Assembly (NCBI RefSeq): GCF_024372745.1
Contig: NZ_VOTZ01000007.1
Span: 1-64,000 of the forward strand
Source of the DNA: Methanocalculus taiwanensis
GTDB lineage: Archaea; Halobacteriota; Methanomicrobia; Methanomicrobiales; Methanocorpusculaceae
Reading direction: 5' to 3'
Length of the DNA stretch: 64,000 bases
This document shows, in pieces, positions 44,899 through 54,026 of this stretch. The notes beneath the pieces are model-generated. The model searched no databases and was not told where the DNA came from. It saw only the letters and a program-made list of their open reading frames with translations. The position numbers were made by a program, and so were the translations under genes. Each line of letters opens with the position of its first letter. The stretch's first letter is position 1.

Positions 44899-46041
44899 AT
44901 GAATATGACTGATTACAAGAGCCTTGATGCTAAATACTATATGCCTGCTTTCTCCCGGACGATGATGATCCGGAGCGGGAAGGGATGTACTGTCTGGGAT
45001 GCTGACGGACGCGAATATCTTGATTGTGTGGCAGGTATTGCCGTCTGTAGCACCGGCCATTGCCATGATCATGTTGTAGAGGCAATCTGCCGCCAGGCTA
45101 AGGAGCTGATCCACTGCTCAAACCTCTACTATGTCCCCGGCCAGGCAGAGTTTGCAGAGCGGCTGGCAACGGCTACACGGATGGCGCAGGTATTCTTCTC
45201 AAATTCCGGCGCAGAAGCAAATGATGGGGCGCTGAAACTTGCACGGCTTGCCACAAAACGAAAAGAAGCAGTAGCGTTCACCGATGGATTCCACGGGCGC
45301 ACGATCGGATCACTTGCTGTTACACACAAGCCTGCAATCCGTGAACCCTTTGGACCCCTTGAGCCGAAATGCAGCTTTGTTGGGTATGGCGATCTCGATG
45401 CACTCAGGAAAGCCGTCACCACGGATACCGCGGCAGTCCTCCTCGAACCTGTTCAGGGTGAAGCCGGGATCATCATCCCGCCTGAAGGATTCATTGAGGG
45501 TGTAAGGGAGATCTGTGATGAGAAGGATGCCCTGCTCATTGCAGATGAGGTGCAGACCGGTATGGGCAGGACCGGTACCTGGCTTACGATGCACCAGACA
45601 AAAGTAATGCCGGATATCGTCTCGCTTGCGAAAGGAATCGCATCCGGATTCCCGATGGGGGCAATTGCAGCTCGTGAAGGTCTTGCATTCCAGAAGAGCG
45701 AGCATGGCAGCACCTTTGCCGGTGGCCCGCTTGCGATGGCAGCTGCTATGGCTACAATGGATGTGATCGAGCCGATCCTCCCTGATATTGCAGGGAAAGG
45801 AAAGCGGTTTGCTGAATTGCTGGCGAAGTGGAATCCCCGCGTACGCGGGCTGATGATCGGTATCACCGTCGGTGAACAGGAATGCCCAAAGGTCCAGCAG
45901 CTCTGCGCTGATCGCGGTGTGCTGGTCAATTGTGCCGGGCATGGCAATCTCCGGCTTGTTCCCCCGCTGATCATCTCGGATAGCGAGATCGATCGTGCTG
46001 CAGGAGTCGTCAATGAAGCCCTCACCGAGGTCCTTGGTTAG
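44899..46041 (+). CDS. argD: Acetylornithine aminotransferase
   Basis: A class III PLP enzyme of 380 residues. NSGAEANDGALKLAR (about 95), FHGRTIGSL (about 128), DEVQTGMGRTG (about 216) and the PLP lysine in SLAKGIASGFPMG (about 245) are conserved. It transaminates N-acetylglutamate semialdehyde in arginine synthesis; other class III substrates cannot be excluded. ATG follows the GMP synthase stop directly. Confidence 0.9.
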   Translation: MNMTDYKSLDAKYYMPAFSRTMMIRSGKGCTVWDADGREYLDCVAGIAVCSTGHCHDHVVEAICRQAKELIHCSNLYYVPGQAEFAERLATATRMAQVFFSNSGAEANDGALKLARLATKRKEAVAFTDGFHGRTIGSLAVTHKPAIREPFGPLEPKCSFVGYGDLDALRKAVTTDTAAVLLEPVQGEAGIIIPPEGFIEGVREICDEKDALLIADEVQTGMGRTGTWLTMHQTKVMPDIVSLAKGIASGFPMGAIAAREGLAFQKSEHGSTFAGGPLAMAAAMATMDVIEPILPDIAGKGKRFAELLAKWNPRVRGLMIGITVGEQECPKVQQLCADRGVLVNCAGHGNLRLVPPLIISDSEIDRAAGVVNEALTEVLG

Positions 46042-47080
46042 ATCCTGCTTTCAGAACGGTGGCTATGTCTTTGCCGGAAAGGCAGAGGATATCGCAGCGA
46101 GGTACGGGTTTTCCGAGGTGGCACGCCTCGCCTCAAATGAGAACCCCTCCCCTCCTTCTGAAGCGGCGCAGGCAGCAGCAGCTAGAGCCATTCTCTCATG
46201 TAACCGCTACCCTGGAACTACACATGGAGAGCTGATCAAAAAATTACAGGAGATCAATGGTTCATATCCTGTTGTCGCCGGAGCGGGGATGGATGGCGTC
46301 ATCGAGACGGTTGTCCGATCGCTTATTGCCTGTGGCGATAGAGTGGTTGTCTCCTCACCCACCTTCTCTTTCTATGGCCTTGCTGTTGGTGCACAGGGAG
46401 GTATTATTGATTATCTCCCCCGTGGTTCTTCCTATGAAGTTGATACAGAATCATTCATTACAGCTGCCAGGGATGCGAAACTCTCTTTCATCTGTTCTCC
46501 GAATAATCCCACCGGGACGGTGACAGCTCCTGAGGATATTGCGTGCATCCTTGAGAATATCAACGGTATCCTGTTCCTCGACAATGCATATGTCGAGTTT
46601 TCTGATGTTGATTATCTCCATCTTCTGGATCAGTATGACAACCTGATCATCGGGAGGACGATGTCAAAGGTCTATGGACTAGCCGGATTCCGTGTCGGGT
46701 ATGCGTTTGTCCCGGAATGGTTCAGACCCTGTTATATCCGGGCTGAGACCCCCTTTGCTCTGAATGCCGTATCTGAAGCTGCCGCCATCGGGGCCCTCTC
46801 AGATCGCTCCTATGCAGATCGCTATATCTCTCATGTTACAGAGTGGCGAAAACGCTTCCGTGAAGAGATCCCCTACCCGGTTGCGCCGAGCGGTGCAAAC
46901 TTCGTCATGATCGATCTTGCCCCCCGCACCGGGAAGGAGGCGATGGATGCACTGGCAAGGATGGGTGTGCTGGTCCGTTCATGCGAGAGCTTCCCCGGAC
47001 TTGGAGAGACTTTTATCCGTGTCTCGATCGGCGCTGACTGGGAATGTGAACGCTTCCTCTCTGCTATTGTGTCATTATGA
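46013..47080 (+). CDS. hisC: Histidinol-phosphate aminotransferase
   Basis: A class I/II PLP enzyme: LASNENPSPPS (about 33), GAGMDGVI, CSPNNPTGTV (about 162) and the PLP lysine in TMSKVYGLAGFRVGYA (about 218). It makes histidinol phosphate. The ATG at 46013 has AGGAGT 5 bases before it and overlaps argD by 29 bases. The partner hisD is 18 kb away. Confidence 0.9.
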   Translation: MKPSPRSLVRSCFQNGGYVFAGKAEDIAARYGFSEVARLASNENPSPPSEAAQAAAARAILSCNRYPGTTHGELIKKLQEINGSYPVVAGAGMDGVIETVVRSLIACGDRVVVSSPTFSFYGLAVGAQGGIIDYLPRGSSYEVDTESFITAARDAKLSFICSPNNPTGTVTAPEDIACILENINGILFLDNAYVEFSDVDYLHLLDQYDNLIIGRTMSKVYGLAGFRVGYAFVPEWFRPCYIRAETPFALNAVSEAAAIGALSDRSYADRYISHVTEWRKRFREEIPYPVAPSGANFVMIDLAPRTGKEAMDALARMGVLVRSCESFPGLGETFIRVSIGADWECERFLSAIVSL

Positions 47081-47592
47081 TGATCGGCTTGACCGGTGTT
47101 CCCGGAACCGGAAAAACGACTGTTGCCAATATCCTTGAAGAGAGGGGGATCTGTGTTGTCCGGATCAACGACACCATTGCCCCATATGTGCTCGGGAAGG
47201 ATCCTGACCGTGACACGACAATCATTGATGAAGAGCTCTGGGCAGCGGAGTTTGAGCCTGTTGATGGCGTGGTGGAAGGCCATCTTGCCCATCTCCTCCC
47301 CTGCGACCGGGTGGTGATCCTCAGGTGTGATCCGGATGTCCTTCTTGATCGGCTGATGAGCCGGGGGTATTCTCCTGAAAAAGCTGAAGAGAATGCCCTT
47401 GCAGAAGCGCTGGACAGCACACTTATCGAGGCCCTCGAGAACCATGATCCAGAAGTGATTTATGAGTTCGAGACGACAGATACAACGAGCGAGACAGTTG
47501 CTGACTTTGTTCTGGATGTCAGGGCGGGAGATGCCTCCCCCTCACATGGCACCTGTGACTGGTCTCTCTATCTCATGAACCGGATGCCATGA
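47077..47592 (+). CDS. Adenylate kinase, archaeal Fap7-like
   Basis: A 171-residue P-loop protein: GLTGVPGTGKTTV (Walker A at about 9), short lid, RCDPDVLLDRLMSRGYSPEKAEENALAE (cited as RCDPDVLLDRLMSRGYS). The archaeal/eukaryal Fap7 family acts both as adenylate kinase and in small-ribosomal-subunit maturation. It overlaps hisC and the next gene by 4 bases each. Confidence 0.88.
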   Translation: MMIGLTGVPGTGKTTVANILEERGICVVRINDTIAPYVLGKDPDRDTTIIDEELWAAEFEPVDGVVEGHLAHLLPCDRVVILRCDPDVLLDRLMSRGYSPEKAEENALAEALDSTLIEALENHDPEVIYEFETTDTTSETVADFVLDVRAGDASPSHGTCDWSLYLMNRMP

Positions 47593-48194
47593 CCCTGGAC
47601 CAGCTCCGCCCCTACATGACCGGGATTGTAACCCCGGTTGCACGGCTCTCGATACGCCTCGGCCTCACCCCGAATACCTGCACGGTACTCGCACTTGTAG
47701 CGGCAATGGTTGCCGGAACTGCATTCTGGTACCGCGAGATTGGCCTCGGTGTCCTCTTTGTCGCAGTGAATGCTTTTTTTGATGCAATAGATGGAGCTAT
47801 TGCCCGCGAATTGGGATCTGCCGGTGTAAAGGGTGATTTCCTGGATCACGTGCTTGACCGCTACGCTGATATCTTCATCATCATCGGTATCTTTGCCGGA
47901 GGGTTTGCCTCATGGGAGGTCGGCGTCTTTGCACTCACCGGTGTGCTGATGTCATCGTATCTTGGAACCCAGGCCCAGGCGGTTGGGGTTGGCCGGTACT
48001 ATGGCGGGCTTCTCGGGAGAGCCGACCGGCTGGTGCTGATCCTGCTTGCGGGGATTGCGGATATCCTCTTCCCGTCAGGGCTCTTCTCCTGGACATTCCT
48101 GGGAATAATGCTCCTGCTCTTTGGCTTCCTCGGGCATATCACAGCAATCCAGCGGTTTATGTTTGTCTGGCGGGAGCTGAACCGTTTAGAGTGA
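47589..48194 (+). CDS. CDP-alcohol phosphatidyltransferase (archaetidylinositol phosphate synthase type)
   Basis: A 201-residue membrane enzyme with the full D-G-x2-A-R-x8-G-x3-D-x3-D motif (DGAIARELGSAGVKGDFLDH plus VLDRYAD). About five hydrophobic helices. It condenses CDP-archaeol with a polar head group, likely inositol phosphate. The 3' end overlaps a convergent exonuclease gene by 38 bases. Confidence 0.85.
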   Translation: MTLDQLRPYMTGIVTPVARLSIRLGLTPNTCTVLALVAAMVAGTAFWYREIGLGVLFVAVNAFFDAIDGAIARELGSAGVKGDFLDHVLDRYADIFIIIGIFAGGFASWEVGVFALTGVLMSSYLGTQAQAVGVGRYYGGLLGRADRLVLILLAGIADILFPSGLFSWTFLGIMLLLFGFLGHITAIQRFMFVWRELNRLE

Positions 48195-48831
48195 TCATAG
48201 CCTGGTAGATGGCAATGATCTGCTGCACCTCAGTGATGGTTCTTTGTTCAATTGCCTGTGTATCTCCTGCGTCCACCATATCCCAGACAACACCCCCACC
48301 GGCTTTTGTCTCATTTCCAATGAACCGTTTCAGGAGATCGGTATGGGTGACCGGGTGCGGGATCGGATGGCGTTCTCTCAGGTAACCGATCCCGGCAGAT
48401 GCGAGGTCGAGCACCCGGCAGCAGCAGAAGGTCTCGTAGAGGTCTTCTGCGGGGGCGATGCTGTTGATAAGTGCACGCGAATAGAGGAAGGGGATGTCAA
48501 AGGTTCCGATTCCAACACCTGCTATGATCAGGTCAGCTTCATGCTTTTCCTTCCCTTTCAGTGTCTCCCATGCCTGTTGAAAGAGGGAATAGATTGCTGC
48601 CAGGAGATCCCGCTCGGATTCATATTCCCAGATCCAGTGCCCCTCTATCCCGGGTGAATCGATCTGAAACGGGTTGCAGCAGCTGAATGCACCTCCGATG
48701 AGATAGACTCCCGGAAGATGCGGGTTTGCGGCAAGTGAAGGGATTCTTGGCCTGCTTCGGAGCGGTCCCGGAACATACGCCTCAAGGTCGAAGAAGAGGA
48801 TGGTAGTGTGTTGTGGGTTCAGTCGTGCCAT
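48157..48831 (-). CDS. RNase H-like 3'-5' exonuclease-type protein
   Basis: A 224-residue protein with DEDD-type elements: FFDLEAYVPG (D-x-E, about 14), a central GVGIGTFDIPFLYSRA (cf. Exo II) and THTDLLKR and later D. It resembles the archaeal predicted PolB-like exonuclease group. Target not known. It overlaps the lipid synthase gene tail to tail. Confidence 0.65.
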   Translation of the reverse strand: MARLNPQHTTILFFDLEAYVPGPLRSRPRIPSLAANPHLPGVYLIGGAFSCCNPFQIDSPGIEGHWIWEYESERDLLAAIYSLFQQAWETLKGKEKHEADLIIAGVGIGTFDIPFLYSRALINSIAPAEDLYETFCCCRVLDLASAGIGYLRERHPIPHPVTHTDLLKRFIGNETKAGGGVVWDMVDAGDTQAIEQRTITEVQQIIAIYQAMITLNGSAPARQT

Positions 48832-48852
48832 GTCTGTGAAGAATCGAGTGTG

Positions 48853-50040
48853 TTATTCATTTCCATTGAGGAAACAGAAGGGATCTTCTGCATGGATATC
48901 TCCACGAAGCCGGAGCGCCCGTACCCTGCATCCGCCGCCGCAGAGGGTGAGATAGTGGCAGTCTCCACATCGTCCGGAAAATTTCGGTGACTTCTCCCTG
49001 AAAACAGAGAGGATCGGATGATCGCCCTCATCCCATATCCGGGAAAACGGCATATCCCGTACGGATCCGACACAGAGCTCTTCTGCCTGTGCAAACTGGC
49101 AGGGATAGACATTTCCCTCATGATCGATATTGGCAACCCGTGTCCCGGCACTGCATCCGCCCTTGAGGGATGCGACAAGCTCTTCTGCCTCGGCGATATC
49201 ATCGGCATTGTCACGTTTCATCGCTGCAAGGAGGTGGATTGCATCCTGGGGCGAATCGACAGTGAGGAATTCCATCGTCTTTGGATCTGTCTCTTTTGCC
49301 CGGCTGTAGAGGAGTGTAAGCGCATTATGTACCTCATCGCCGGAGAGCTGGAGACGGTTATAGGCGTCTATTCCCCTCCCGCTTGGGACCAGCCAGTAGA
49401 GGCAGAACCGGGATGCCCCGATCTCTGCTGCGAGATCGATGAGTGCGGGGAGTTCAGCATAGTTCTCTCTTGTCAGCGTCACCCGGACACCGCACCTGAT
49501 GCCTGCCTCCCTGCAATGTGCAAACGCAGCAATGGATCGTTCAAATGCGTCAGGCGATCCACGGAACCGGTTGTGGGTATCTGCGGTCGCACCATCAAGC
49601 GATATCCCGGCATAGCCTATCCCGGCTGCTTTGATCTTCGCTGCGATTTCCGGTGTGATCAGAGTACCGTTTGTCGAGAGGGCGGTCATGATGCCTTGTG
49701 TGCGGGCATGATCTGCGAGGGTGAAGATATCCTCCCTCATGAGCGGCTCGCCTCCGGTGAAGAGTATAAGGGGGACTCCCATCTCCGCAAGGTCGTCGAT
49801 GAGTGCTTTTGCCTCGTCTGTTGTCAGCTCGCTATTTCTGCCGTTTCCCGGCCCCGATCGGTTATAGCAGTGGACGCAGTTCAGATTGCAGTGGTTTGTG
49901 AGGTTCCAGAAGATGACCGGCCGGAACTCGGCTGCATAGGCGAGGTATTCTCCACGGGATCCATTCCCTCCATTTTTTCTCTGATGCATCATGCCGCTGA
50001 TTGTCCCTTTTCCATGGAGGCACTGGGTGATCCGGTTCAT
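48853..50040 (-). CDS. ahbC: 12,18-didecarboxysiroheme deacetylase AhbC (radical SAM)
   Basis: Third step of the siroheme route to heme. The radical SAM motif C-x3-C-x2-C is CNLNCVHCYN (about 52). C-terminal SPASM-like cysteines (GGCSAGTRV, YPCQF, CGDCHYLTLCGGGC) bind extra clusters. The N-terminal ITQCLHGKGTISG resembles AhbC's ISKL-CG start. It overlaps ahbB by 4 bases (ATGA) and completes the operon. Confidence 0.85.
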   Translation of the reverse strand: MNRITQCLHGKGTISGMMHQRKNGGNGSRGEYLAYAAEFRPVIFWNLTNHCNLNCVHCYNRSGPGNGRNSELTTDEAKALIDDLAEMGVPLILFTGGEPLMREDIFTLADHARTQGIMTALSTNGTLITPEIAAKIKAAGIGYAGISLDGATADTHNRFRGSPDAFERSIAAFAHCREAGIRCGVRVTLTRENYAELPALIDLAAEIGASRFCLYWLVPSGRGIDAYNRLQLSGDEVHNALTLLYSRAKETDPKTMEFLTVDSPQDAIHLLAAMKRDNADDIAEAEELVASLKGGCSAGTRVANIDHEGNVYPCQFAQAEELCVGSVRDMPFSRIWDEGDHPILSVFREKSPKFSGRCGDCHYLTLCGGGCRVRALRLRGDIHAEDPFCFLNGNE

Positions 50041-50519
50041 CTGATTCTCTCTCCTGTCTCATCGATCCGGACTGCCGGGACACGCTTTAACTCTTCGGTA
50101 CTGAAGAGCACCTGGTAGTCAGTGATCCCTTCTTTCCCCGCAAACTGGCTCACAATGAAATATACTTCGCTTTCTGTACGGTTATGATGAACGGTATAGA
50201 CAGAGTACTCCCATTTCCCGGGAACCGGCTTTCTCAGGTAGCAGTGCGATACTCCAGGAAGAGCCGCAAGCCTTGAGTACCCGTCCCATCCCTCATGTAC
50301 ATTCCATGCGACAAGTGCGTTTGCAGCAATTCCGATCTCCCGCTGGTTTATCCGTGCCCGGATCTTCCTGATGATCCCTGTATCTTTCATCCTCTGTATG
50401 CGGGATATGACCTCATCTTCTGTGATACCGGTCCGCTTTCCGATCTCTGCAAATGGTTGCTGTATCATCGGCATGCCGGGTTCGAGTTCTCGCAGGATCG
50501 ATTGGTCAGTCTTATCCAT
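50037..50519 (-). CDS. ahbB: Siroheme decarboxylase, AhbB subunit
   Basis: A 160-residue Lrp/AsnC-like protein. An HTH (PFAEIGKRTGITEDEVISRI, about 25-45) precedes a RAM-type domain with GVSHCYLRKPVPGKWEYSVY, a pattern of AhbB. With AhbA it removes two acetate carboxyls of siroheme. ATG 50519 has GGAGGGAT three bases before. It overlaps ahbA by 8 bases. A/B assignment is by motif memory. Confidence 0.82.
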   Translation of the reverse strand: MDKTDQSILRELEPGMPMIQQPFAEIGKRTGITEDEVISRIQRMKDTGIIRKIRARINQREIGIAANALVAWNVHEGWDGYSRLAALPGVSHCYLRKPVPGKWEYSVYTVHHNRTESEVYFIVSQFAGKEGITDYQVLFSTEELKRVPAVRIDETGERIR

Positions 50520-51006
50520 CTGATCCCTCCGGGATGCACCTGAACCGGACATCGATCTTGTAGGATCGGATGGTGGGGAGGCTGATCATATCCTCATCCG
50601 GGATCCCGGCTTTCGTCTGAATCTCCTCTATTATTCTCTCGATCTCCCCATTGCTCCTCCCGGCGATGGTGAACCAGATGGAGTAGTGGTGATCCCGCCG
50701 GTAGTTATGGGAGACTTCAGGGTAGCTGTTGATGATTGCTGCAACCTCATCTATCCGCTCTTCCGGGATGTGAAAAGCGATGAGTGTTCCGGCATTGAGG
50801 CCGAATTTCCGGGATTCAAGGACTGGTGAGATATTCCTGATGACCCCGGATTCGCTCAGGCGTGAGATTCTTTGCAGGCATTCTTCTTCAGAAACGCCGA
50901 TTTGTTCTCCTATTGCCTGCCAGGGGCGGGGAGTGAGGGGCAGATCGTCCTGCAGGGCATCAAGGAGAAGGAGGTCCGTTGTATCAATCCTGTTATCTTT
51001 TCTAAT
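50512..51006 (-). CDS. ahbA: Siroheme decarboxylase, AhbA subunit, apparent AUU start
   Basis: An Lrp/AsnC-like protein of about 164 residues with HTH (PWQAIGEQIGVSEEECLQRI) and GVSHNYRR-like motif (EVSHNYRRDHHYSIWFT). After the ahbD stop no in-frame ATG, GTG or TTG exists before the conserved NRIDTTDLLLLDAL start; a perfect GGAGGTGAG precedes an in-frame ATT (51004-51006) at about 4 bases. The alternative ATG at 51060 lies inside ahbD, has no ribosome site and would add 18 residues. Confidence 0.75.
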   Translation of the reverse strand: MRKDNRIDTTDLLLLDALQDDLPLTPRPWQAIGEQIGVSEEECLQRISRLSESGVIRNISPVLESRKFGLNAGTLIAFHIPEERIDEVAAIINSYPEVSHNYRRDHHYSIWFTIAGRSNGEIERIIEEIQTKAGIPDEDMISLPTIRSYKIDVRFRCIPEGSDG

Positions 51007-51010
51007 AGTC

Positions 51011-52093
51011 TCACCTCCCTGGCTGGTATGAACACCAGGGATCTTCTGCGAATATCTCATTTGTAGAGTGTTTTGGTGTGGCAAGACCATCGCACCAGCG
51101 GGGCGAGGAAGCCGGGCTCTGGTATGCCCGTGCCCGGCATCCGCCACACACTGTCTTATAGGTGCAGCGGCCACATTTTCCCGTGATATTGTCCAGGTTA
51201 CGGAGTTTTGAAAAAAGGTCCGACCTGTACCAGATATCCATAAATGACGTTTTTTTCAGGTTTCCGGCAGATACCGGGAGGTAGGGGCAGGGTGTCACCT
51301 CGCCGGTTGCATAGATCCGGCAGTAGGTGATCCCGGCGAGGCATCCCCGACCCCACTGCGGGTTTTTGATTCCAAGATCATCTGCAATCCTCCTGAACTG
51401 CGGGGCACATGTCGGCCGGATATTCAGGCCGCTATGTTGGTATCTGATCAGGACGTCGCGGATGATCCCCTCATATTCCTCTGGTGTGCTGAGGCTGATT
51501 TCTTCGCCCCGGCCGGTCTGGACCGGGAAGAAGAGGTGATAGTCTTTCACTCCTTTGCTTTCGCCAAAGTTGATGAGAGATTCGATATCCCCGAGAACAG
51601 GCCTGGTCACCGTCATGTTGATCTGCACAGGAATATCTGCTGCATTACAGGAGTCGATTGCATGCACTGCCCGCTCCCATGCCCCATCCAAGCCACGGAA
51701 TGCGTCATGGATGGCGGGGTCAGTCGAGTCAAGGCTGATTGCAACGGCCTTTATCCCAGCCATCTTCAGGCGGCGTACCATCTCTTTGTCAAGATAGTAT
51801 CCTGAGGTGCCCATCACCATCCTGAGCCCTTTCTCTGTTCCGTAGGCTGCTATCTCGCAGATATCTTCCCGGAGCAGGGGTTCGCCCCCGCTCAGGACAA
51901 GGATCGGACTGCCAACGTCCGCGATCTGATCGATTACCTCCTTTGCCTCGTATGTGGAGAGGATGCCCTCCGGCTCGCTATTCCCTGCATCCACATAGCA
52001 GTGGGCGCATTTCAGCGGGCAGCGGAGGGTGATGTTCCATGATATAAGGCGGGGAGGGCCCGGCTCTCTCTTCTGAAGATTGTGGATGGACAT
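51011..52093 (-). CDS. ahbD: Heme synthase AhbD (radical SAM, Fe-coproporphyrin decarboxylase)
   Basis: The radical SAM motif CPLKCAHCYV (about 26) is intact, and C-terminal auxiliary-cluster cysteines (CGRCTYKTVCGGCRARAY) are present. AhbD decarboxylates propionates of Fe-coproporphyrin III to vinyls in the last step of archaeal heme synthesis. 360 residues is typical. Stop codon TGA of the gene overlaps the ribosome site for ahbA. Confidence 0.85.
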   Translation of the reverse strand: MSIHNLQKREPGPPRLISWNITLRCPLKCAHCYVDAGNSEPEGILSTYEAKEVIDQIADVGSPILVLSGGEPLLREDICEIAAYGTEKGLRMVMGTSGYYLDKEMVRRLKMAGIKAVAISLDSTDPAIHDAFRGLDGAWERAVHAIDSCNAADIPVQINMTVTRPVLGDIESLINFGESKGVKDYHLFFPVQTGRGEEISLSTPEEYEGIIRDVLIRYQHSGLNIRPTCAPQFRRIADDLGIKNPQWGRGCLAGITYCRIYATGEVTPCPYLPVSAGNLKKTSFMDIWYRSDLFSKLRNLDNITGKCGRCTYKTVCGGCRARAYQSPASSPRWCDGLATPKHSTNEIFAEDPWCSYQPGR

Positions 52094-52684
52094 TCAGCTC
52101 TTCTTCTCTATTTCTTCCAGGACTGATCTGATCCGGCGCAGCTCATCTATGACCGGATCCTTTGATCGTGGCACTACGGTTTCGCCTCCCGATTCGGTTG
52201 CAATGGCAGGGCCGGATCTGACATATCCCATGATCAGTTCCCGGAGCTCTTCTGCACCGGTGATGCCGTTTAAGCAGAGCTCTGCCATCTGCTGTGCCGA
52301 GTAGCCTGCTGTCTGGAGATGGAGGGAGGAGATCCCAAAGAACCGCATGACGGGACCCTGGTGGATATCGACGTTTGTGATCCTCGAATAGGGAACAATT
52401 GCGTTCTGCCGGAACCAGACGCCACGCCTCCAGCTGATCTCTGTTGGTGTCAGTTCGTAGATGATTGACCTGTAGTAAAGCCCAAGCCAGTAGAGGATGA
52501 AGAGGAGCACCGCTACAATCGGGATGGTGATGATCAGGCCGGTGATATCCGGCGTTACCGCGAGGATGCTGATGCAGAACCCTCCAAGAAGGATGAGGGA
52601 GATTACGTACATGAGATAGTAGTACTTCTTCAGGGCTGGATCGGGGTTGAAAGCCTCGCCGATCCGGTATGGCTGCGTGGTCAT
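52094..52684 (-). CDS. Membrane protein with bacterial PH domain (bPH2)
   Basis: About 196 residues. Two adjacent hydrophobic helices (about 24-70) form a hairpin, followed by a PH domain (YRSIIYELTPTEISWRRGVWF; YSRITNVDIHQGPVMRFFG) and an acidic helical tail with coiled-coil character (RIRSVLEEIEKK). The start ATG at 52684 is exactly 25 bases after a TTTATATT box, so the transcript may be leaderless; the longer frame to 52759 lacks a promoter. One base separates it from ahbD. Confidence 0.75.
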   Translation of the reverse strand: MTTQPYRIGEAFNPDPALKKYYYLMYVISLILLGGFCISILAVTPDITGLIITIPIVAVLLFILYWLGLYYRSIIYELTPTEISWRRGVWFRQNAIVPYSRITNVDIHQGPVMRFFGISSLHLQTAGYSAQQMAELCLNGITGAEELRELIMGYVRSGPAIATESGGETVVPRSKDPVIDELRRIRSVLEEIEKKS

Positions 52685-52704
52685 GAAAGAGTACTCGTGG
52701 TCTG

Positions 52705-52712
52705 AATATAAA
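52705..52712 (-). promoter_or_regulatory. TATA box for PH gene and ahb operon
   Basis: TTTATATT reads on the minus strand, its centre 24-25 bases before ATG 52684. The five downstream genes overlap or nearly touch, so this is probably the promoter of the heme operon too. Confidence 0.55.
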
Positions 52713-52892
52713 GGGATTGCGTGGGAATGGGTGAGCCTTCTCTTGTATGGCTCCTTCATTCCATACAGTTAACACTGTGCTGTCAGTGCGTATGAGAGTC
52801 TTATAATGTGCTCATGTTATCTATAACCAATTCTTCATATTATAATGTTTGCAACCGAAATCTATAATATTCTATAGCGACTGTATGTCTAT

Positions 52893-53153
52893 ATGTCAAT
52901 GACGTCAGTTCAGCTCCGGCCAGAGACAAAAGAAAAACTCAATGATCTGAAGATTCATCCAAGGGAAACATACGATGAACTCATAAATCGCCTTGCTGAT
53001 GCAGCATATGATGATGAGCCTCTTTCCCCGGATGAAATTGAAAGTTTAAAAGTAAGTGAAGAGGACATCAAGGCAGGCCGTTACCGGACTCTCCGGGATA
53101 TAATGTGTGATCTTGGTGATGATCAGATAATACGGCAACTCGGTGAGGAATAA
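52893..53153 (+). CDS. Antitoxin (DUF7557-like)
   Basis: An 86-residue protein with TSVQLRPETKEKLNDLKIHP and ELINRLADAAYDDEPLS and the DIKAGRYRTL word. Strongly alike to the antitoxin at 33347. The stop shares a base pair with the toxin start (TAATG). AT-rich palindromic promoter at about 52845-52885. Confidence 0.85.
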   Translation: MSMTSVQLRPETKEKLNDLKIHPRETYDELINRLADAAYDDEPLSPDEIESLKVSEEDIKAGRYRTLRDIMCDLGDDQIIRQLGEE

Positions 53154-53419
53154 TGTTCAGGGTCCTCTTAACACCTTCTGCTGAGAAATCATTTGCTGCA
53201 TTACCACGGGTCGCTCGTATAAGAATAGGTATCGCTCTGGAGAAGTATGCTGCCGATCCATCAATCCGTCACGATGTCAGAAAGGTGCGAGGATATCCTC
53301 CTGATAAACCACGTTATCGTTTGAGGGTGGGAGATTATAGAATATTATTTCAGATATTCCAGGATAAGTTGGTAATATGTGTGGTTGCACTTGGGAAGAA
53401 GGAGAATTTTCATTATTGA
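53153..53419 (+). CDS. RelE-family toxin, intact
   Basis: An 88-residue toxin: RVLLTPSAEKSFAALP N-terminus, KVRGYPPDKPRYRLRVGDYR core and ILFQI strand. Intact relative of the frameshifted toxin at 33594, giving a direct comparison for its repaired reading. Co-translated with the antitoxin. Confidence 0.88.
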   Translation: MFRVLLTPSAEKSFAALPRVARIRIGIALEKYAADPSIRHDVRKVRGYPPDKPRYRLRVGDYRILFQIFQDKLVICVVALGKKENFHY

Positions 53420-53579
53420 TTTTTCGATACAAAAAACGAAGAAAAGAATAGTGCTATGTTTCAGCCCAACGAAATATCCGGGAAAAAGACATAATCACAG
53501 CTTTAATGATCACCTCAACACAACCAGCAGAATTACACCGATGACCGGTGCTGAAGCCCGTTCATCCAGATTTCCCATT

Positions 53580-53957
53580 CTATCGGTCCGCCCAGAGCAG
53601 ATGGATGTTGCAGAACTCCCGTACTTTGACTGGCTCATCATCTGTTTCGAAGTATGCCGTTGGTGCCATCCCCGGCTTTAACTGGGCAAGACAGGTGCCA
53701 TTCTTTGTCTGGAGCTCGATCCATTCGACGTAGTGGTTTGGCTCCATCGGGTGCGGAGTTGAGCCGACAGTGACAACATATCCTTTCCCTGACTTTTCTA
53801 TGATCGGGACATGCTTCTCGGTGGTCTTATCTGCGGTCTGTTCGATCAAAAGCTCCATCTCCTTTCCGCAGCAGACGAGTTTTCCGTTTCCGCTGTGCAT
53901 GACGCTGGTGATGTTTCCGCAGACGCTACATTTGTAGATCTGATGCAGTTCTGTCAT
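53580..53957 (-). CDS. dfx: Superoxide reductase/desulfoferrodoxin
   Basis: A 125-residue 2Fe-type desulfoferrodoxin. The N-terminal rubredoxin-like site is CSVCGN plus VCCGKEM (Cys 10, 13, 29, 30), the catalytic His4Cys centre comprises HVPIIE, HPMEPNHYVEWI and CNIHLLW. It reduces superoxide to peroxide without making oxygen. It sits near FprA and rubredoxin, which supply electrons and remove oxygen. Confidence 0.93.
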   Translation of the reverse strand: MTELHQIYKCSVCGNITSVMHSGNGKLVCCGKEMELLIEQTADKTTEKHVPIIEKSGKGYVVTVGSTPHPMEPNHYVEWIELQTKNGTCLAQLKPGMAPTAYFETDDEPVKVREFCNIHLLWADR

Positions 53958-54026
53958 AGTGAGATACTACACGGGTTTGGAATAATAAAATGATTGGTGT
54001 GGTGGTTTATTTAATCAACATGATGC

